Positions 54,491-64,000 of a stretch of 64,000 nucleotides of DNA are shown here, piece by piece (position 1 is the first letter of the stretch; each line of letters opens with the position of its first letter). The DNA is from Vreelandella jeotgali Hwa. Lineage in GTDB: Bacteria > Pseudomonadota > Gammaproteobacteria > Pseudomonadales > Halomonadaceae. The translations under genes and the position numbers were made by a program. Location of the stretch: NCBI RefSeq assembly GCF_000334215.1, contig NZ_AMQY01000023.1, forward strand, positions 370,494 to 434,493, read 5' to 3'. The notes under the pieces are model-generated. The model was given only the letters and a program-made list of their open reading frames with translations, had not been told where the DNA came from and searched no databases.

Positions 54491-54796
54491 ATGGCGATTC
54501 GCTACACCCTCTGGCTCGACCCGGACAATACGCCCCTGCACCGCGCCGTTGAGGCCGAGCTGGAACGCTATTTCATGGCGCGCTTTGCCGACTATCCGCA
54601 CATCAGCCTGGCGGATGAAGACCCCTACGATTATGATGCGCCGTTCAACCGGCTTTACGACGTGCTGATGGCGCGCGCCGCCGAGTACTGCGAAGACCAC
54701 TGGGGCTATGTGGCCACGCCCGGCCAGCTGAATCGCTGCTTTTTTCGCGCCGTGGGCCGTTCCAGCAAAATTGTGCCGAACGCGCCCGGCCAGTAG
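54491..54796 (+). CDS. Small conserved-looking protein of unknown function
   Basis: 101 residues, soluble, with a high share of aromatic and acidic residues (DYPHISLADEDPYDYDAPFN). AGGAG is eight bases before the ATG, and the preceding open frame (which crosses the patB start on the other strand) has none. It lies 46 bases before the DUF501 gene on the same strand and starts a four-gene run. No known domain was recognised. Confidence 0.65.
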   Translation: MAIRYTLWLDPDNTPLHRAVEAELERYFMARFADYPHISLADEDPYDYDAPFNRLYDVLMARAAEYCEDHWGYVATPGQLNRCFFRAVGRSSKIVPNAPGQ

Positions 54797-54842
54797 CGCG
54801 GCTTCTACTCACAAGCCGCCGACGCCTACAAGAGATACCGCC

Positions 54843-55364
54843 ATGCTGATCCGTACCGAGCACCCGCCGTCAGTGTCCGAGCTTGAAATGATTACCCGCC
54901 AGCTGGGCCGTGCCCCCCGCGGCACCGAGTCCGTCGCGGCCGTGGACGGCGACGGCACGCCGCTGGTGCTGCGCATGGCGCCCATTGTGGGCGAGGCGCC
55001 GTTTCCCACCCTCTACTGGCTGTGCAGCGAGCGTCTGAAAGTGGCCATTTCGCACCTGGAGGCCGCCGGCGTGATCAAACAGCTGGAACAGCAACTCGCC
55101 GAAGACGCCGACTTTCTGGCCGCCTACCACCAGAGCCACCGCGACTACGTGACCGCTCGCTGGGCCTGGATGAGCGAGGCGCAGCGGGCCGATGTGGCGC
55201 GCCGCGGCTATACCCATGTTCTCACCGAGCGCGGTATCGGCGGCATTACCAACTGGAACCGGGTACGCTGCCTGCACACGCAGTACGCCCATCACCTGGG
55301 CAGCCACAACGCCATCGGCCAGTGGCTGGACGATGTTCACCAGCTGCACGACTGCCTGCCCTGA
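54843..55364 (+). CDS. DUF501 family protein
   Basis: 173 residues. The sequence has the DUF501 pattern: LGRAPRGTESVAA at the start, APFPTLYWLC in the middle and RGIGGITNWNRVRCLHTQYA followed by HHLGS at the end. The histidine- and cysteine-rich end could bind metal. Function is not established; the family is widespread in gammaproteobacteria and actinobacteria. It is in line with the LOG and quinone oxidoreductase genes that follow. Confidence 0.8.
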   Translation: MLIRTEHPPSVSELEMITRQLGRAPRGTESVAAVDGDGTPLVLRMAPIVGEAPFPTLYWLCSERLKVAISHLEAAGVIKQLEQQLAEDADFLAAYHQSHRDYVTARWAWMSEAQRADVARRGYTHVLTERGIGGITNWNRVRCLHTQYAHHLGSHNAIGQWLDDVHQLHDCLP

Positions 55365-55403
55365 GTTGCTCGGCTTTTCCCCTTCGCCAACAAGGATTCC
55401 TTC

Positions 55404-55952
55404 ATGGCCCATTTTTGCGTTTATCTCGGCTCACGACCGGGCAATCATCCCGATTTTCGCCAGGCTGCCGTCGCCCTGGGCCAGGCGCTAGCCCGGCGCG
55501 GCCATACGCTGGTTTACGGCGGCGCGCGCATCGGGCTGATGGGCGAGCTGGCCAACGCCGCGCTGGACGCCGGCGGTGAGGTCATCGGCGTCATGCCCGA
55601 TCATCTGGTGGAGCGCGAGCAGGCGCACTTCGGGCTGAGCGAGCTGATCCGCGTGCGCGATATGCACGAGCGCAAGGCCCGCATGGCCGCCAACGCCGAT
55701 GCCTTCATGGCGCTGCCCGGCGGGATCGGCACGCTGGAAGAGCTGTTTGAAATCTGGACCTGGGGGTATCTCGACCTGCACCAGAAACCCCTGGGCGTGC
55801 TTAACGTCCAGAGGTTCTATACCCCGCTGATGACCTTTATCGATTCCGCCGTCGGCCACGGTTTTCTCAACGCCCCGACTCGGGACATGCTGCTTGACGC
55901 CGAGACGCCCGACGCACTGCTGGATGCCCTGGAAGCCCGGCTGCCGGACTGA
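55404..55952 (+). CDS. LOG-family phosphoribohydrolase-like protein (TIGR00730)
   Basis: 182 residues. VYGGARIGLMGELANAAL and the catalytic-type PGGIGTLEELFEIWTWG are diagnostic of LOG/lysine-decarboxylase-like proteins. Members cleave cytokinin-like or purine/pyrimidine 5'-monophosphates to the base and ribose-5-phosphate. The older label lysine decarboxylase is a misnomer. AAGGA precedes the ATG. It sits between the DUF501 gene and a quinone oxidoreductase with short gaps. Confidence 0.93.
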   Translation: MAHFCVYLGSRPGNHPDFRQAAVALGQALARRGHTLVYGGARIGLMGELANAALDAGGEVIGVMPDHLVEREQAHFGLSELIRVRDMHERKARMAANADAFMALPGGIGTLEELFEIWTWGYLDLHQKPLGVLNVQRFYTPLMTFIDSAVGHGFLNAPTRDMLLDAETPDALLDALEARLPD

Positions 55953-55980
55953 CCCCGCCACTGATGACAAGGAGCCGATC

Positions 55981-56952
55981 ATGCATGCCATTATCTACAA
56001 TCAGCAACACGCCGAATGGCAGGAGACGCCCGATCCCGGCCACCCCGATGAAGGGGAGATACAGATCCAGGTGGCCTTTGCCGGCGTCAATCGCGCCGAT
56101 CTGATGCAGCGCGCCGGGCACTACCCGCCGCCGCCCGGCGTGACCGAGGTGCCGGGGCTGGAAGTCAGCGGTATCGTATCCGCCGTGGGAGAAGGTGTCA
56201 GCCGGCCGGCCGTCGGCGACCGGGTCTGTGCGCTGCTGGCCGGCGGCGGCTACGCCGAAGCGGTCAACGTGGATGCCCGGCAGGCGCTGCCGCTGCCCGA
56301 CGGTCTGGATCTGCGCCAGGGGGCGGCGCTGCCCGAGGTCTTTGCCACCGCCTGGCTCAACCTCTTCATGGAAGGCGGCCTGCAACCCGGCGAGCGTGCC
56401 CTGATTCACGCCGGCGCCAGCGGCGTAGGTAGCGCGGCCATTCAGCTGTGCCGGGCCTTTGGCCACCCCTGTCTGGTCACTGCCGGCAGCCAGGCCAAAC
56501 TCGACGCCTGCGCCGCTCTGGGGGCCGACGCCGGCTTTAACCGCCACGACGGCAGCTTTGCCGATGCGGTAAAAGCCCGGGGCGGCGCCGATGTGATTCT
56601 CGACCCGGTGGGCGCCAGCTATCTGCCCGATAACCAGCGCGTGCTTAACACCGAAGGGCGGCTGGTACTTATCGGCATCATGGGCGGACGCCACGCCGAG
56701 CTGGATATGGGCCGGATGCTTTTGAAACGTCAGCGCCTGCTGGGCTCGACCCTGCGCGGCAAGTCATCGGCGGCCAAGGGGAGCATCATGCAGGCGCTGC
56801 ACGAGCACGTCTGGCCGCTGCTGGAAAAGGGAGATATCCACGCGCTGCTGGACCACAGCTGGCCCATCGAGCAGATGGATGAGGCGCACGACCGGGTCGA
56901 GAGCAACGCCAATACCGGCAAGGTGCTGCTCGACGTCAATCCGCCGTCGTAA
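55981..56952 (+). CDS. NAD(P)H quinone oxidoreductase, PIG3-like
   Basis: 323 residues of the zinc-free MDR family. Elements are FAGVNRADLMQRAGHYPPPP, GLEVSGIVSAVGEGV and the nucleotide-binding GASGVGSAAIQLCRAFG. The pattern fits PIG3-type quinone oxidoreductases that use NADPH to reduce quinones one electron at a time. AAGGAG lies before the ATG, which is 29 codons inside the open frame. Its end overlaps the convergent exonuclease gene by 17 bases. Confidence 0.92.
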   Translation: MHAIIYNQQHAEWQETPDPGHPDEGEIQIQVAFAGVNRADLMQRAGHYPPPPGVTEVPGLEVSGIVSAVGEGVSRPAVGDRVCALLAGGGYAEAVNVDARQALPLPDGLDLRQGAALPEVFATAWLNLFMEGGLQPGERALIHAGASGVGSAAIQLCRAFGHPCLVTAGSQAKLDACAALGADAGFNRHDGSFADAVKARGGADVILDPVGASYLPDNQRVLNTEGRLVLIGIMGGRHAELDMGRMLLKRQRLLGSTLRGKSSAAKGSIMQALHEHVWPLLEKGDIHALLDHSWPIEQMDEAHDRVESNANTGKVLLDVNPPS

Positions 56953-57442
56953 GCGCCAGGGTGTGGGCATAGGTGAGCTGCAGCAGGCGGGCGTCATCGC
57001 CGGCGCGATGACGCTGGATGCCGCGCTCGACAATCAGCGCCTCCCGGGTATCGCTCCACAGCGCCTGCTGGGCTTCGCTGAGCAGCAGGCGCAATGCCTC
57101 CAGACGGAAACCGGGGAGCATACCGGCATGATGAAACAGCAGCGACAGCCAGGTGTTGTCAAATCCCCAACTGTCGCTGTACGCCTTCCCCAGGCTACCC
57201 AGCTCATCGTTGAGCCAGCGGGCCACCTGTATTACCGGGCGCCCTTCGCGGTGCAGACGCTCGCGCGAGATGCCGTGGAGACGCTCCGCCCCGGGATCCC
57301 AGTGGGTCCACTCGTCCAGCGGCTGAATCAGGCACGCACAGCGGCTACCGTCGCTGCGGGCAATCCCCACTTCGATCGGATAGCTGCCACGCCCGAACCC
57401 GGACGCCTCGATATCCAGCAATGTCGGTAGCGTCTCGGTCAC
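56936..57442 (-). CDS. DEDD-type 3'-5' exonuclease
   Basis: 168 residues from a GTG with AGGA six bases upstream. The first metal-binding motif is LLDIEASGFG, followed by LHGISRERL and a later SWGFDNTW segment. A final acidic residue is present in AGDDARLLQ. These fit the RNase T/DNA polymerase III epsilon fold. It is short and free-standing, so it may trim RNA or single-stranded DNA. An earlier ATG 31 codons upstream gives a proline/histidine-rich leader that does not look real. Confidence 0.78.
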   Translation of the reverse strand: MTETLPTLLDIEASGFGRGSYPIEVGIARSDGSRCACLIQPLDEWTHWDPGAERLHGISRERLHREGRPVIQVARWLNDELGSLGKAYSDSWGFDNTWLSLLFHHAGMLPGFRLEALRLLLSEAQQALWSDTREALIVERGIQRHRAGDDARLLQLTYAHTLALTTAD

Positions 57443-57531
57443 GGGCGTTCCTGTCCTGTGAAGCTCGTGGTGCGGGTAATCGCCGGCCGCAGGGCCCCGG
57501 CAAGAGGGAAGGGCTCGCGGCCGGTGAGCGC

Positions 57532-58023
57532 TCACGCGGCATTGCTCCCGGTGAGCGTATCGTCGGCCATCTGCTGCCAGTATTGCGCCTGGTCACCGTC
57601 AACCGCAAGCCCCAGTTCGCCCTGTTGGTAGGCGCGCACCAGGCGCTCGGCGGCGAGGTAGTGGCCGGCCTTGGCGGCTCGGGCATACCAGGTCACGGCG
57701 TACTCGTCGCGGCGCGGATACTGCGCGCAGCCGTACTCGTAAATCCTCGCGACCTGGTACTGGGCCTTGAGGCCGCCCGCGTGGGCCGCTTCCACCACGT
57801 AGCGCGCTCCGCGTGCCCTGTCCTGGGGCGAGGCGCTGCGATGAAACAGCATGTGCCCGTAAACCGACAGCGCGTCGGGATGCCCCGCGTCCGCGCAGCG
57901 CTTGAAGAGTCTCAACGTCAATCGCTGGGTGCGCTTTGATCGCGGCAGCAGCCAGCGGGTATGAAACAGCCTTTCGGCCAGACGATATTCAAGACGCGTA
58001 AACAAAGATGATGCCTGCAGCAT
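57532..58023 (-). CDS. Sel1-repeat protein
   Basis: 163 residues with at least three Sel1-like repeats of about 36 residues: AGHPDALSVYGHMLF, AGGLKAQYQVARIYEYG and AGHYLAAERLVRAYQQG mark the repeat starts. There is no signal peptide. Such solenoids mediate protein contacts. It is on the same strand as the exonuclease gene, 89 bases upstream. Confidence 0.82.
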   Translation of the reverse strand: MLQASSLFTRLEYRLAERLFHTRWLLPRSKRTQRLTLRLFKRCADAGHPDALSVYGHMLFHRSASPQDRARGARYVVEAAHAGGLKAQYQVARIYEYGCAQYPRRDEYAVTWYARAAKAGHYLAAERLVRAYQQGELGLAVDGDQAQYWQQMADDTLTGSNAA

Positions 58024-58264
58024 GGCAAACCACCTTGCCTATCAAGTTGATACGGAAAGACCCTGAGCCAACGCCAGCGGTCACCCTGCCCCTGCTCAAA
58101 CCGGCGCTGAGCCGGTGAAGGGTGGGCAAGCATACGCCCGGCGTGACGGGGACTCAACCCCCTCGATTTGCCGCCCGTGAACACCCTCGCTACCATGCCT
58201 TTCACGCGCAAGATAACGGCCGTTTGTGGCCACGAGTTTCCCGCTTTTCCGCAAGGAGATCACG

Positions 58265-59296
58265 ATGCGTACGCGCCCCCTGGGTAATACCGGCATGGAG
58301 GTCAGCCGGCTGTGTCTGGGTACCATGACCTTCGGCGAGCAGAACACCGAGGCGCAGGCCCACGAACAGCTGGATCGTGCCGTGGCCTTTGGTATCAATT
58401 TTATCGATACCGCCGAGATGTATCCGGTGCCGCCGCGCGCCGACAGCCAGGGACTCACCGAGCGCCACGTCGGCTCCTGGCTTGCCCGGCGCGGCTCACG
58501 GGACGACGTCATTCTGGCCACCAAGGCTGCCGGCCCGGGGCTGAATCACGTCCGCGGCGGGCCACGGCTGACCCGGGAACACTTGCATCAGGCCATCGAT
58601 AGCAGCCTGACACGGCTGCAAACCGATTACATCGACCTTTACCAGCTGCACTGGCCCGACCGGCAAGCCAACTTCTTCGGTCAGCTGGGCTATGAACACG
58701 ACGAGGAAGAGGATGCCACGCCGCTGGAAGAAAGCCTTTCGGCGCTCAAGGAACTGGTCGACGCCGGCAAGGTACGCGCCATCGGCCTTTCCAACGAGAC
58801 GCCCTGGGGTGTGATGAAAGCGCTCGAACTGGCCGACCGCCTGGACCTGCCCCGGGTTGCTTCGGTGCAGAACCCGTATAACCTGCTCAATCGCAGCTTC
58901 GAGGTAGGCCTGGCCGAAATCGCCCACCGTGAAAACGTGGGGCTGCTGGCCTATTCACCGCTGGCGTTTGGCGCGCTTTCGGGCAAGTACCTCAACGGTG
59001 CCCGTCCGGCCGGCGGACGACTGACGCTTTATGAGCGCTTTCAACGCTATACCACGCCGCAGGCGGAAAAAGCCGTCGAAAGTTACGTCTCGCTGGCCCG
59101 GGACAGCGGGCTGGACCCCGCGCAGATGGCGCTGGCCTATGTCAATTCGCGGCGTTTCCTCACCAGCAACATCATCGGGGCCACCACGATGGAGCAGTTG
59201 GAAAGCAATCTGGCGAGTGAAGCCCTGCGACTTGACGATGACGTCATCGACGCCATCGATGCTATTCACCGGCAGATGCCCAACCCCTGCCCGTAA
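58265..59296 (+). CDS. tas: Tas-like NADP(H)-dependent aldo/keto reductase
   Basis: 343 residues. The sequence follows E. coli Tas closely: LCLGTMTFGEQNTEAQAHEQ, FIDTAEMYPVPPRADSQGLT, YQLHWPDRQANFFGQLGY and IGLSNETPWGVMKALELADR. The catalytic tyrosine is in AEMYPV with partners Asp and Lys of the aldo/keto fold. It reduces small aldehydes with NADPH; the physiological substrate is unclear. AAGGAG is before the ATG and a hairpin follows the stop. Confidence 0.93.
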   Translation: MRTRPLGNTGMEVSRLCLGTMTFGEQNTEAQAHEQLDRAVAFGINFIDTAEMYPVPPRADSQGLTERHVGSWLARRGSRDDVILATKAAGPGLNHVRGGPRLTREHLHQAIDSSLTRLQTDYIDLYQLHWPDRQANFFGQLGYEHDEEEDATPLEESLSALKELVDAGKVRAIGLSNETPWGVMKALELADRLDLPRVASVQNPYNLLNRSFEVGLAEIAHRENVGLLAYSPLAFGALSGKYLNGARPAGGRLTLYERFQRYTTPQAEKAVESYVSLARDSGLDPAQMALAYVNSRRFLTSNIIGATTMEQLESNLASEALRLDDDVIDAIDAIHRQMPNPCP

Positions 59297-59324
59297 GGCT
59301 CGGCGAAACGCTATCGGCGCCATA

Positions 59325-59344
59325 GCCCCGGTTTCGACCGGGGC
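59325..59344 (+). terminator. GC-rich hairpin with TTCG tetraloop after tas
   Basis: GCCCCGGT-TTCG-ACCGGGGC, eight pairs with a stable UUCG loop. No T-run follows, so termination may be partial. Confidence 0.6.
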
Positions 59345-59448
59345 CTGATAGTATGGCCCTCAGTATCGAAATCCTGCTAATCCGCATCGGCTTTGCCGAT
59401 ATCCGTTACCGGACCAGGGATCTTTTACCCAAGTTTCATGGAGCGTTG

Positions 59449-60231
59449 ATGTTAAGCATTGTTTCTCCCGCCAAGAAGCTGGGGTTTGATACGCCGGCCA
59501 CTACGTCCGACTACAGTCTTCCCGGCTTTTTGCCGCAAAGCCGTGAGCTGGTCGATATTCTGCGCGATTATTCCCCGCAGCAGCTCAGCGAGCTCATGAG
59601 CATCAGCGATAAACTGGCCGGCCTGAATGCTGCACGCTTCGGCGAATGGCAAACGCCTTTTACCCTGGACAATGCCAAACAGGCGGCTCAGGCGTTTCAG
59701 GGCGATGTGTATGCCGGGCTGGATGCGGCATCATTCAGCGACGCCGACAACCGCTTTGCCCAGACGCACCTGCGCATTCTGTCCGGCCTGTACGGCCTGT
59801 TGCGCCCGCTGGACCTGATTCAGCCCTATCGCCTGGAAATGGGGACTCGGCTGGCCAATCCGGCAGGCAAGGACCTTTATGCCTACTGGAAGCCCACACT
59901 GACACGGGCAGTGGATGAAGCCATTGCCCAGAGCGGATCCCGAGTGCTGGTCAACCTGGCCTCCGGAGAATACGCCAGGGCAGTGAACACCCGGGCGCTC
60001 GATGCCCGCGTTATCACGCCGGTATTCAAGGACGAGAAAAACGGCCGCGAAAAGATAATCAGCTTTTATGCCAAAAAGGCGCGCGGGCTAATGAGCGCCT
60101 GGATGATTCGCGAGCGGCTGGATGACGCCGACGGCTTGAAGGACTTCAACGTCGCCGGCTATCGCTTCAACGCTGCGGCATCGGAGGGAGATACCCTGGT
60201 ATTCAGCCGGCGCGAGGAGGATCGCCCCTGA
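59449..60231 (+). CDS. yaaA: YaaA, peroxide stress protein (UPF0246)
   Basis: 260 residues, the usual family length. [16 protein letters not shown] opens the protein, and [20 protein letters not shown] and [16 protein letters not shown] are strongly conserved YaaA segments. In E. coli YaaA limits free iron during hydrogen peroxide stress and is controlled by OxyR. No OxyR site could be assigned here. The ATG has GGAG upstream; a longer frame opening 32 codons earlier is ignored. Confidence 0.95.
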   Translation: MLSIVSPAKKLGFDTPATTSDYSLPGFLPQSRELVDILRDYSPQQLSELMSISDKLAGLNAARFGEWQTPFTLDNAKQAAQAFQGDVYAGLDAASFSDADNRFAQTHLRILSGLYGLLRPLDLIQPYRLEMGTRLANPAGKDLYAYWKPTLTRAVDEAIAQSGSRVLVNLASGEYARAVNTRALDARVITPVFKDEKNGREKIISFYAKKARGLMSAWMIRERLDDADGLKDFNVAGYRFNAAASEGDTLVFSRREEDRP

Positions 60232-60245
60232 ACCGGCTGCCCGCA

Positions 60246-60821
60246 TCAGAAAAACGTCAGGGGACGCGCTGAACGCTGCTTGAAAAAAGCCTTGTGCGCC
60301 TGCCTGAAGGTATCGGTGTCACAGCGCTCCACCCATTCATAGGCCACCATGTCGGCCGACACCGCGACGGCACCGTCGGCACAGGCTCGCTCCCGGGCCA
60401 GCGCGGCATCTCCCTGACGCCGGCTGACGGTGGCCTCGCTGACCCAGTAAACGCGATAGCCTGCCGCCTGCAGGTCCAGCGCCGTCTGCAACACGCAAAT
60501 GTGCGCTTCGGCCCCGCAAAGGACAATCTGCGATTTGCCCGTTGCTTCCAGCGCCTGGCGGAAATCCGGCTCGCCCATGGCACTGAAGTGCTGCTTTTGC
60601 CAGCACTGGTACTCGCCAAGCGTATCGAGAAGCTCGGGCGCACTGGCGCCTATCTTTTCCGGCGACTGCTCGGTGACCCAGACAGGGACGTCGACCAGCT
60701 CCGCCATACCCGATAGCCAGCCCGCTTCGTTGACGGCCTGGGTGCCACCATCCACTACCGGCAGCAAGCCGGCCTGTAGGTCCACGATCAGCAACAGACT
60801 CTTTTCACGATCCAGACGCAT
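60246..60821 (-). CDS. Isochorismatase-family hydrolase (YcaC-like)
   Basis: 191 residues with the cysteine-hydrolase fold: LLLIVDLQAGLLPVVDGG has the catalytic aspartate, VWVTEQSPEKIG holds a position near the catalytic lysine, and IVLCGAEAHICVLQTALDLQ carries the catalytic cysteine (HICVLQ). The HICVLQ form is typical of the YcaC-type branch with unknown substrate. AAGGA is six bases before the ATG chosen. It is convergent with yaaA. Confidence 0.9.
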   Translation of the reverse strand: MRLDREKSLLLIVDLQAGLLPVVDGGTQAVNEAGWLSGMAELVDVPVWVTEQSPEKIGASAPELLDTLGEYQCWQKQHFSAMGEPDFRQALEATGKSQIVLCGAEAHICVLQTALDLQAAGYRVYWVSEATVSRRQGDAALARERACADGAVAVSADMVAYEWVERCDTDTFRQAHKAFFKQRSARPLTFF

Positions 60822-60965
60822 ACCTTTTCCTTCTTGTAGGGTTATCACAAGGAGATACCGGCACAGGATAGGCTTTTTATTAGCTAAGCCTCAATGCCGG
60901 TACGTGGAAAAGACGGAATCTTTCGTTGTAGTCCCGCGCCTTGCAGGAGTTAACACATACGGCGG

Positions 60966-61163
60966 TTAATCCGCTGCGTCGTTGGCCGACTCCTGGATCT
61001 CGTCGCCCATCTCTTCAAGGCTGTCACCGGCCTCTTCCATGCTTTCATCAATGCTTTCACCGGCTTTTTCTGCCGGGCCCTTGTCGTCTTCACAGGCCGC
61101 CAGACCGCCTGCCAGCATCAGAATACCCAGCACGGCCATCAGCTTTTTCAGATTTGCATTCAT
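60966..61163 (-). CDS. Small acidic lipoprotein
   Basis: 65 residues. The signal ends in lipobox LAAC (about 21-24), and the mature part is very acidic and helical (ESIDESMEEAGDSLEEMGDE). AGGAG is eight bases before the ATG; a longer frame starting eight codons earlier has no site. It probably sits in the outer membrane. No family is certain; it recalls entericidin-like small lipoproteins only in size. Confidence 0.72.
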   Translation of the reverse strand: MNANLKKLMAVLGILMLAGGLAACEDDKGPAEKAGESIDESMEEAGDSLEEMGDEIQESANDAAD

Positions 61164-61185
61164 GATTTTTGCTCCTGTTAACGTC

Positions 61186-61239
61186 ATGTCGGTGCTTTAA
61201 GTCAGTGTTCTATATCAGCGCTTTATGTCAGTGCTTTAT
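61186..61239. repeat. Four degenerate tandem copies of a 13-14 base unit
   Basis: Units around GTCGGTGCTTTA, GTCAGTGTTCTATA, TCAGCGCTTTAT and GTCAGTGCTTTAT lie just upstream of the small lipoprotein gene, in its probable leader or promoter region. Confidence 0.55.
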
Positions 61240-61406
61240 CGGCGGGTATACCCGGTAGTACCCCGTTTCGATATCGACTGAATGTAACAGAGCGCCTGCG
61301 GGAGGTCATGGTCAGCGGCGACAATGTCTTATTACCTGCACACAGCTGACCGGTTTTTAAAACACGCCCGCTCTTCCTGCTTTACATAAAACCCGCGCAC
61401 ACAAAA

Positions 61407-61427
61407 AACCCGGCACTGGGCCGGGTT
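61407..61427 (-). terminator. Terminator of the rRNA operon
   Basis: On the minus strand AACCCGG and CCGGGTT arms enclose a seven-base loop, and the stem runs into TTTTTT. It lies 15 bases past the 5S rRNA 3' end. Confidence 0.9.
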
Positions 61428-61441
61428 CTCTGCACTGTACG

Positions 61442-61560
61442 TGCCTGACGATGACCTACTCTCGCATGGGGAGACCCCACACTACCATCGGCGCTGGGCG
61501 GTTTCACGGCTGAGTTCGGCATGGGTTCAGGTGGTTCCCGCCCGCTATGGTCGTCAGGCA
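61442..61560 (-). rRNA. rrf: 5S ribosomal RNA
   Basis: 119 bases. The ends TGCCTGACGA and TCGTCAGGCA pair to form helix I. The CCATGCCGAACTCAG segment and the CATGCGAGAGTAGG segment are universal 5S landmarks. It follows 23S by about 94 bases in the normal order. Confidence 0.95.
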
Positions 61561-61654
61561 TGACCGGTCGTATATCAAGCTGCTGTGACACGTCTCGCGT
61601 ATCCGACGGTGTTGCGTCTCTCGTTGTCCTGCGACCCGACCCCTTGGGTGTTAT

Positions 61655-64000
<2,346 letters not shown>

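Noticed and set aside
55404..55952. Lysine decarboxylase
   Set aside because: The PGGxGT motif defines the LOG phosphoribohydrolase family; the decarboxylase name is a historical error.

Overview
The window looks like a chromosomal segment of a high-GC, facultatively anaerobic gammaproteobacterium. The protein style, the respiratory gene set and the Tas, YaaA, CnoX and DUF501 neighbours suggest a Halomonas-like member of the Halomonadaceae. The species call is inference. No phage, insertion sequence or CRISPR array was seen.

Layout. (1) 1-7.5 kb: a left-truncated gene, then a periplasmic VWA protein, an ABC ATPase, an FtsX-type permease, a non-catalytic formylglycine-enzyme-like protein, two coiled-coil lipoproteins and a membrane protein. 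The order resembles the PpkA/TagT-TagS-TagR signalling module of type VI secretion systems. (2) 7.5-12.4 kb: an aldo/keto reductase remnant, a chemoreceptor, small proteins and an alcohol dehydrogenase. (3) 12.6-24.2 kb: nitric oxide island. norE and norF run rightward. norC-norB and norQ-norD run leftward, with a terminator between the pairs and a strong FNR/DNR-type box before norC. A cytochrome P450, a MarR regulator, a Yip1-like protein, a soluble CZB-type chemoreceptor and nnrS follow. (4) 24.2-28.7 kb: an operon behind a probable ModE box, holding modD, a small unknown, a methyltransferase, a divergent molybdate-type binding protein and permease, a DsrE-like protein and a GcvH-like lipoyl-domain protein. 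(5) 28.8-38.0 kb, leftward: fdnG (with an in-frame UGA for selenocysteine), fdnH, fdnI, fdhE, selA, selB and selC. This is a complete kit for a selenocysteine, molybdenum formate dehydrogenase. (6) 38.2-41.8 kb: modA, modB, modC and modE, with a near-perfect ModE operator before modA. (7) 41.8-61.2 kb: housekeeping and accessory genes (LysR/EamA pair, VTT protein, a fused phosphatase-like/glycosyltransferase, an RND pump, GNAT, CnoX, PatB/MalY, DUF501, LOG, quinone oxidoreductase, exonuclease, Sel1 protein, Tas, YaaA, isochorismatase-like hydrolase, small lipoprotein). (8) 61.4-64.0 kb: the 3' end of an rRNA operon on the minus strand: 23S (cut by the window edge), 5S and a terminator.

How the genes work together. 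Regions 4 to 6 form one functional island. Molybdate uptake (modABC plus a second modA/modB-like pair without its own ATPase), ModE sensing, selenocysteine insertion (selA, selB, selC), FdhE maturation and FdnGHI all serve formate oxidation. The DsrE plus GcvH-like pair has no established place in that pathway and is the least explained part of the window. In region 3 the P450 sits beside the NO reductase genes and lacks the usual I-helix acid residue, so a role in NO chemistry is worth testing.
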